Source of the DNA: CAWVWF01 sp963933885
Lineage (GTDB): Bacteria > Bacteroidota > Bacteroidia > Flavobacteriales_C > GCA-002722245
Reading direction: 5' to 3'
NCBI GenBank assembly: GCA_963933885.1
Contig: CAWVWF010000001.1
Coordinates: 14,727-78,726, forward strand
Length of the DNA: 64,000 bases
The notes below the pieces were generated by a model. The model saw nothing but the letters and a program-made list of their open reading frames with translations. It had not been told where the DNA came from and ran no database searches. Within the stretch, counting starts at the first letter, position 1; every line of letters begins with the position of its first letter. This document shows positions 60,845-64,000 of the stretch, in pieces. A program made the translations under genes and the position numbers.

Positions 60845-60862
60845 ACTAAGCATCATATTTAT

Positions 60863-60894
60863 AAAAAAACGCAAACTCCCGAAGGTGTTTGCGT
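60863..60894 (-). terminator. Terminator of the hemerythrin gene
   Basis: ACGCAAAC (60869-60876) pairs with GTTTGCGT (60887-60894); on the minus strand the stem is followed by a U-run (A-tract 60863-60869). It lies 45 nt past the stop of the gene at 60939. Confidence 0.7.
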
Positions 60895-60938
60895 ACTCAA
60901 CTCAGACTTAAACAACAAAATCAACATTGATGTGACAA

Positions 60939-61688
60939 CTATAAATTCTTCTCCAACTTTAACAACTTAGGAACTAAAACCTCATCCTCAATTAAAGCAT
61001 GTAAATACAAGTCTTTTTCAAACGATTTAAATTGATCCCGTAAAACTCTCAACAAAGACTCATCTGATTTACTAGGATTAAACAATCTCAAAGATTCCCT
61101 CACCCTTTCCAATTCACAATGACTATCGTGATGGCTATCAGCAAAGTTTTTAATTGAATGCTCTTGAGACAATACCACTGCGTTTACATAGTCCCCAAAA
61201 CTATTATCAGCTTTTTCTAAAGCCTTTCCATATGGAAACAATGTCTTTTCCTCCAAATCAAAATGATTTAAAAGCTCCTTTTTATATTCAGTATAAAACA
61301 CAGAAATTACGCTTAAAGTTTGTTTAGAACTTGTACCTCCTATCATTAAATTAAAAACAGATTGCTCAATTTCTAGTAATTTCTTAAATCGATAAAAAGT
61401 ATGTGATTTTTGTAAATAGTCTATCAGTACAGGTATAGAATACTGTTGAAATTTCACCAGTTCAAATTCAGTAACCTCTCCATAACAATTCAATACATCA
61501 ACCAAAAAATCTGGATTAATCATTGAATCTGAAGCTGCTTTCCCAATCGTTAATTCAGGCTTTGCATAAATTCCATATCGATATAAAACACCTTCATTTA
61601 TATTATTTAATTCTACTGATACTCTAACTGACGTTTCTTTAGTGATCATAATAACTTGATTTAAGTTCTTTAATGAACTCATAATCAT
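60939..61688 (-). CDS. Hemerythrin-domain protein (ScdA/RIC-like)
   Basis: About 249 aa. The N-terminal part (GVLYRYGIYAKPELTIGKAASDSMINPDFLVDVLN) resembles the ScdA_N domain of iron-sulfur repair proteins but lacks its Cys residues. The second part is a four-helix hemerythrin bundle with iron-ligand candidates: YLQKSHTFY, LNHFDLEEKTLFPYG, LSQEHSIKNF, LYLHALIEDEVLVPKL. Family knowledge: di-iron centre binding O2 or NO, linked to nitrosative-stress repair. The start is uncertain: GTG 61721, ATG 61688, 61682 or 61649 are all possible; 61688 is taken as a compromise. Two palindromes (61766-61808) lie upstream. Confidence 0.8.
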   Translation of the reverse strand: MIMSSLKNLNQVIMITKETSVRVSVELNNINEGVLYRYGIYAKPELTIGKAASDSMINPDFLVDVLNCYGEVTEFELVKFQQYSIPVLIDYLQKSHTFYRFKKLLEIEQSVFNLMIGGTSSKQTLSVISVFYTEYKKELLNHFDLEEKTLFPYGKALEKADNSFGDYVNAVVLSQEHSIKNFADSHHDSHCELERVRESLRLFNPSKSDESLLRVLRDQFKSFEKDLYLHALIEDEVLVPKLLKLEKNL

Positions 61689-61765
61689 ACTGCTAATTTC
61701 AGTAAGTAATTCTAAAAACACAATCGCTTTAAAGGGGTATTCAAGTACTAAAACAAGGTATTCAC

Positions 61766-61808
61766 TACCATAAATATGGTAATACAGTTGTTTGAGTTAG
61801 TAACTAAC
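61766..61808. promoter_or_regulatory. Two palindromes upstream of the hemerythrin gene
   Basis: TACCATAAATATGGTA (61766-61781, perfect) and GTTAGTAACTAAC (61796-61808, perfect with 3-nt centre). Both have the size of operator sites for dimeric regulators. No known consensus is matched. No perfect TAnnTTTG was found near. Confidence 0.35.
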
Positions 61809-61845
61809 CATATTGATAACCCGACTATTTTAAACACTAATCCGA

Positions 61846-62148
61846 ATTTCTTTATAGGGTTACCCATTTACATCACAGATAATTTTATATACTACTTTTT
61901 CTCGTGCGCATAAAAGACACCAAACTCAAGGCAGACTATATCTTTCAGGACATGCACGCAAGGAAATGTTTAATAGAATGAATTTAGTGCGTTGTACTTT
62001 CTGATTTTTAATCTGAAAGATAAACTGTCCGATTTGTAATCGGAATTTGTAGAAAAAGTCTGTAAATACTGATTATAACCTAATGAAACGAACAGATGAT
62101 TCCCACTAATAAATACAATTTAACTTAAATGGGTAACCCTATTTCTTT
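61846..62148. mobile_element. Candidate MITE with 17-bp inverted ends and 8-bp target duplication
   Basis: ATAGGGTTACCCATTTA (61854-61870) and its exact reverse complement TAAATGGGTAACCCTAT (62126-62142) bracket about 255 bp without any coding frame. The same 8-mer ATTTCTTT stands immediately outside both ends (61846-61853 and 62141-62148, sharing two bases with the right end), as expected for a target-site duplication. The interior has two further hairpins (61997-62019 and 62028-62044) whose 7-nt loops look like tRNA anticodon loops. No transposase is present, so it would need an enzyme in trans. The rest of the gap 61722-62367 shows no gene. Confidence 0.5.
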
Positions 62149-62367
62149 CTCATGTATTAATATATATGAGGGTTAAGTTTGTTTCTTTAAAAAGATTTAA
62201 AATCGATGAATAAATTCATTCTTTAGTGTACAGGAAAGCGACATACAAAAAGCCATTCCATATTGAACAGCTAAAAAAACCAGTGCAAATTTCCAAGATT
62301 AAAAGTATTTGATCGAGCAGTGTACTATATGATTTGTTCTGAATGTATTTTTAACTATTTTCGTGCT

Positions 62368-63552
62368 ATGAAAATTCTTCTTAGTCTTTTATTGTCTTTA
62401 AGCATTGGTACTTCTTTCGGAGGAGTATTCACATCTTATACAACTTCAAACGGATTGTTAAACAATTCTGTAAATTGTATTGAAGAAGGAAAACAATTTA
62501 TCTGGATTGGAACCAACCGTGGAATTAACAGAATTGTGTTTAATGGAATTAAACCTGTTAAGATTTCTCCAAGAGGGACATCTGCCCCTGTTACTTGTTT
62601 AGAAGACGATAATGATATCCTTTGGATAGGACTTAAAGGTAGAGGTGTATATAGAATGCCTAAAAAAAACTACAAGTTCTTAGGTTTTCGTAAAGATATA
62701 TTAGGAGATAAAACAATCGTAAGTATCAAAAAGAATAGTACTACAGTTGAAATTATAACTACTGAAAAAAAGAAGTATACTTTCGATCTAGGGAAAGTAA
62801 CTTACAAAGAAGAAACTGTAACATTACCAATAAATAAAATTGAGTTTAAAAGCGATGATAAAGCTATTGTACTTAAGAAAGGTGTTCTGTCGAGATACAA
62901 TGAAGCTACAAAATCATACAGAGATTTCGCGCAAAAAGTAAGTCCTTCTCAAGGTTTAAACTTCAAGGAAGGTTATTTAATGGCTACCAAAAAAGGGTTG
63001 GTTTACTATGCTCCAAAAAGTGATGAAATTAAATTTGAAGCACCAAGTTTCGCATTAGCTAACTTCTCATTAAACGGTACAGATACGGTTGCTAATAAAT
63101 TGGATCTAGGATGGGACGAGCATGTTTTTCATTATAACTTCAACTATACAGAATTAGGAAATAAAGAAAATATCAAATTAACTTATCAGGTAACTGGTAC
63201 TACATCCTTAACCGAAACAGTTAGCGCTTCTAAAGGAATTGTTTTAAAAGATCTTGAGTACGGTAGTTATCAAATAACAATTACTGCAGAAAATACTTTA
63301 GGAATTAAAGCAAACAATGAAATCACATATTCTTTCTCAATTGCTAATCCATTAAGAGATTCAATTTGGGAGTACTTGTTCATTGCTGGTGTAGTTTTAA
63401 TATGGACACTTCTAATTATTAAGCTTGTTGCTTCTAAATACAAAAAGAATATCTTAATCTTGGAAGATGCTTTACTAGAAAAAACCAACAGATTAAATAA
63501 GATTGAATTGGGTAAATACAATTTAGTTGAAGAGGAGAAAGTAAAAGTATGA
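62368..63552 (+). CDS. Reg_prop/Y_Y_Y-like membrane protein coupled to an ECF sigma gene
   Basis: 394 aa from ATG 62368, where the signal MKILLSLLLSLSIGTSFGG begins (the frame extends to GTG 62320). Residues about 20-230 read as a degenerate propeller with two-component regulator propeller motifs (YTTSNGLLNNSVNCIEEGKQFIWIGTNRGINRI, DDNDILWIGLKGRGVYRM). A Y_Y_Y-like Ig domain (HVFHYNFNYTELGNKENIKLTYQV) follows at about 235-325, one TM at about 335-357, and a short cytoplasmic tail of 37 aa. There is no kinase or DNA-binding domain. The stop overlaps the ECF sigma start by 4 nt (ATGA), so it probably controls or senses for that sigma factor. Confidence 0.82.
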   Translation: MKILLSLLLSLSIGTSFGGVFTSYTTSNGLLNNSVNCIEEGKQFIWIGTNRGINRIVFNGIKPVKISPRGTSAPVTCLEDDNDILWIGLKGRGVYRMPKKNYKFLGFRKDILGDKTIVSIKKNSTTVEIITTEKKKYTFDLGKVTYKEETVTLPINKIEFKSDDKAIVLKKGVLSRYNEATKSYRDFAQKVSPSQGLNFKEGYLMATKKGLVYYAPKSDEIKFEAPSFALANFSLNGTDTVANKLDLGWDEHVFHYNFNYTELGNKENIKLTYQVTGTTSLTETVSASKGIVLKDLEYGSYQITITAENTLGIKANNEITYSFSIANPLRDSIWEYLFIAGVVLIWTLLIIKLVASKYKKNILILEDALLEKTNRLNKIELGKYNLVEEEKVKV

Positions 63553-64000
63553 AAACTGTAAATCCAATTTCAGATAAAGCAGAAGATACTTCACTTATTA
63601 ATAAAGCTATTAAAGGTGATTCAAAAGCACTAACAAGCTTAATTAAGCGTCATGAACCTTTCATTTATAACTTGGCTTGGAAATACACCAACGATCAAGA
63701 AGAGGCAAAGGACTTAGCGCAAGAGGCCTTACTTAAAATTATAACTAAGCTTTCTACTTTTAAAGCAGAAAGCTCTTTCAGAACATGGGCTTATAGAATT
63801 GTTGTAAATATATTTTTAGAGACAAAAAGAAGACCCATGGAGAGTAGATGGGAAAGCTTTGATGATTTTTCAAATCAACTTAATTCTATTCCAAGTCCCG
63901 AAGTGTCTCCTGAGGAAGAAATTGAACAAGAGAACAGAACAAAAACTGCACGATATAGATGCATGTCGGGTATGCTAATGTGTCTTACTAGAGAACAAAG
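63549..64000 (+). CDS. ECF RNA polymerase sigma factor (3' end outside window)
   Basis: ATG 63549, 150 codons to the window edge. Sigma-70 region 2 is complete: LIKRHEPFIYNLAWKYTNDQEEAKDLAQEALLKI (about 32-65) and FRTWAYRIVVNIFLETKRR (about 78-97). The spacer PSPEVSPEEEIEQENR leads into region 4, which is cut after CLTREQ. The length and CMSGMLMCLTREQ block fit a Bacteroidota ECF subgroup. No anti-sigma gene lies upstream; the coupled membrane protein may fill that role, or a downstream gene may. Confidence 0.9.
   Translation, partial: MKTVNPISDKAEDTSLINKAIKGDSKALTSLIKRHEPFIYNLAWKYTNDQEEAKDLAQEALLKIITKLSTFKAESSFRTWAYRIVVNIFLETKRRPMESRWESFDDFSNQLNSIPSPEVSPEEEIEQENRTKTARYRCMSGMLMCLTREQ

Noticed and set aside
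61997..62044. tRNA-Lys or tRNA-Thr genes
   Set aside because: Only anticodon-arm-like stems exist, 30 nt apart; no acceptor stem or T-arm.

Overview
The window is low-GC DNA from a Bacteroidota, most likely a free-living member of the Flavobacteriales. The evidence is direct: many secreted proteins with type IX secretion (T9SS) C-terminal sorting domains of both type A and the CHU_C-like type B, DUF6089-type outer-membrane proteins, perfect copies of the Bacteroidota -7 promoter element TAnnTTTG in front of several genes, and a conserved cluster (CBS protein, nadK, uppS, bamA, ompH x2, murI) opposite pdxJ. Genus cannot be fixed from sequence alone.

Layout. 1-4380 (minus): a truncated secreted beta-propeller protein, a small secreted protein, a lipoprotein and a polysaccharide deacetylase. 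4463-5794: argH, divergent from the deacetylase. 5831-21156: an island of secreted polysaccharide-active and giant repeat proteins: a 1946-aa CHU_C protein, a CE2-type SGNH esterase, a 1897-aa CHU_C protein with a lysozyme-like domain, and an expansin with a T9SS tag. This island separates argH from the rest of the arginine genes. 21455-25563 (minus): GNAT-argG-argC-argD-ywbE arginine operon with a structured leader. 25806-35954 (minus): murI, then the envelope biogenesis cluster. 36046-38298: pdxJ, an alpha/beta hydrolase and a polyprenol-phosphate mannosyltransferase-like GT2. 38374-39291: a CBM9 protein whose T9SS tail seems to have been lost to a double stop. 39340-43289: a two-component system divergent from a HAMP-GAF membrane sensor. 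43465-49224: a lamin-tail secreted protein, asd and an M43 metalloprotease.

49626-57739 is the most interesting block: nine tightly packed genes joining PspA, a small cytoplasmic protein, a lipoprotein, a double DUF350 membrane protein, pyruvoyl SpeD, a bitopic/polytopic protein of unknown family, a membrane-fused spermidine synthase (SpeE), a His-rich polytopic membrane protein and an exported FAD amine-oxidase-like protein. Read together it looks like a membrane-associated polyamine production and modification system tied to envelope stress.

57779-60736 carries a DUF5686 outer-membrane protein and a small membrane protein, then a 36-bp perfect inverted repeat (60740-60844). 60939-61688 is a hemerythrin-type protein. 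The 0.6-kb gap after it holds a candidate MITE with 17-bp terminal inverted repeats and 8-bp target duplications. The window ends with a Reg_prop/Y_Y_Y-like membrane protein translationally coupled to a truncated ECF sigma factor. I saw no rRNA, convincing tRNA, CRISPR array or intact insertion sequence.
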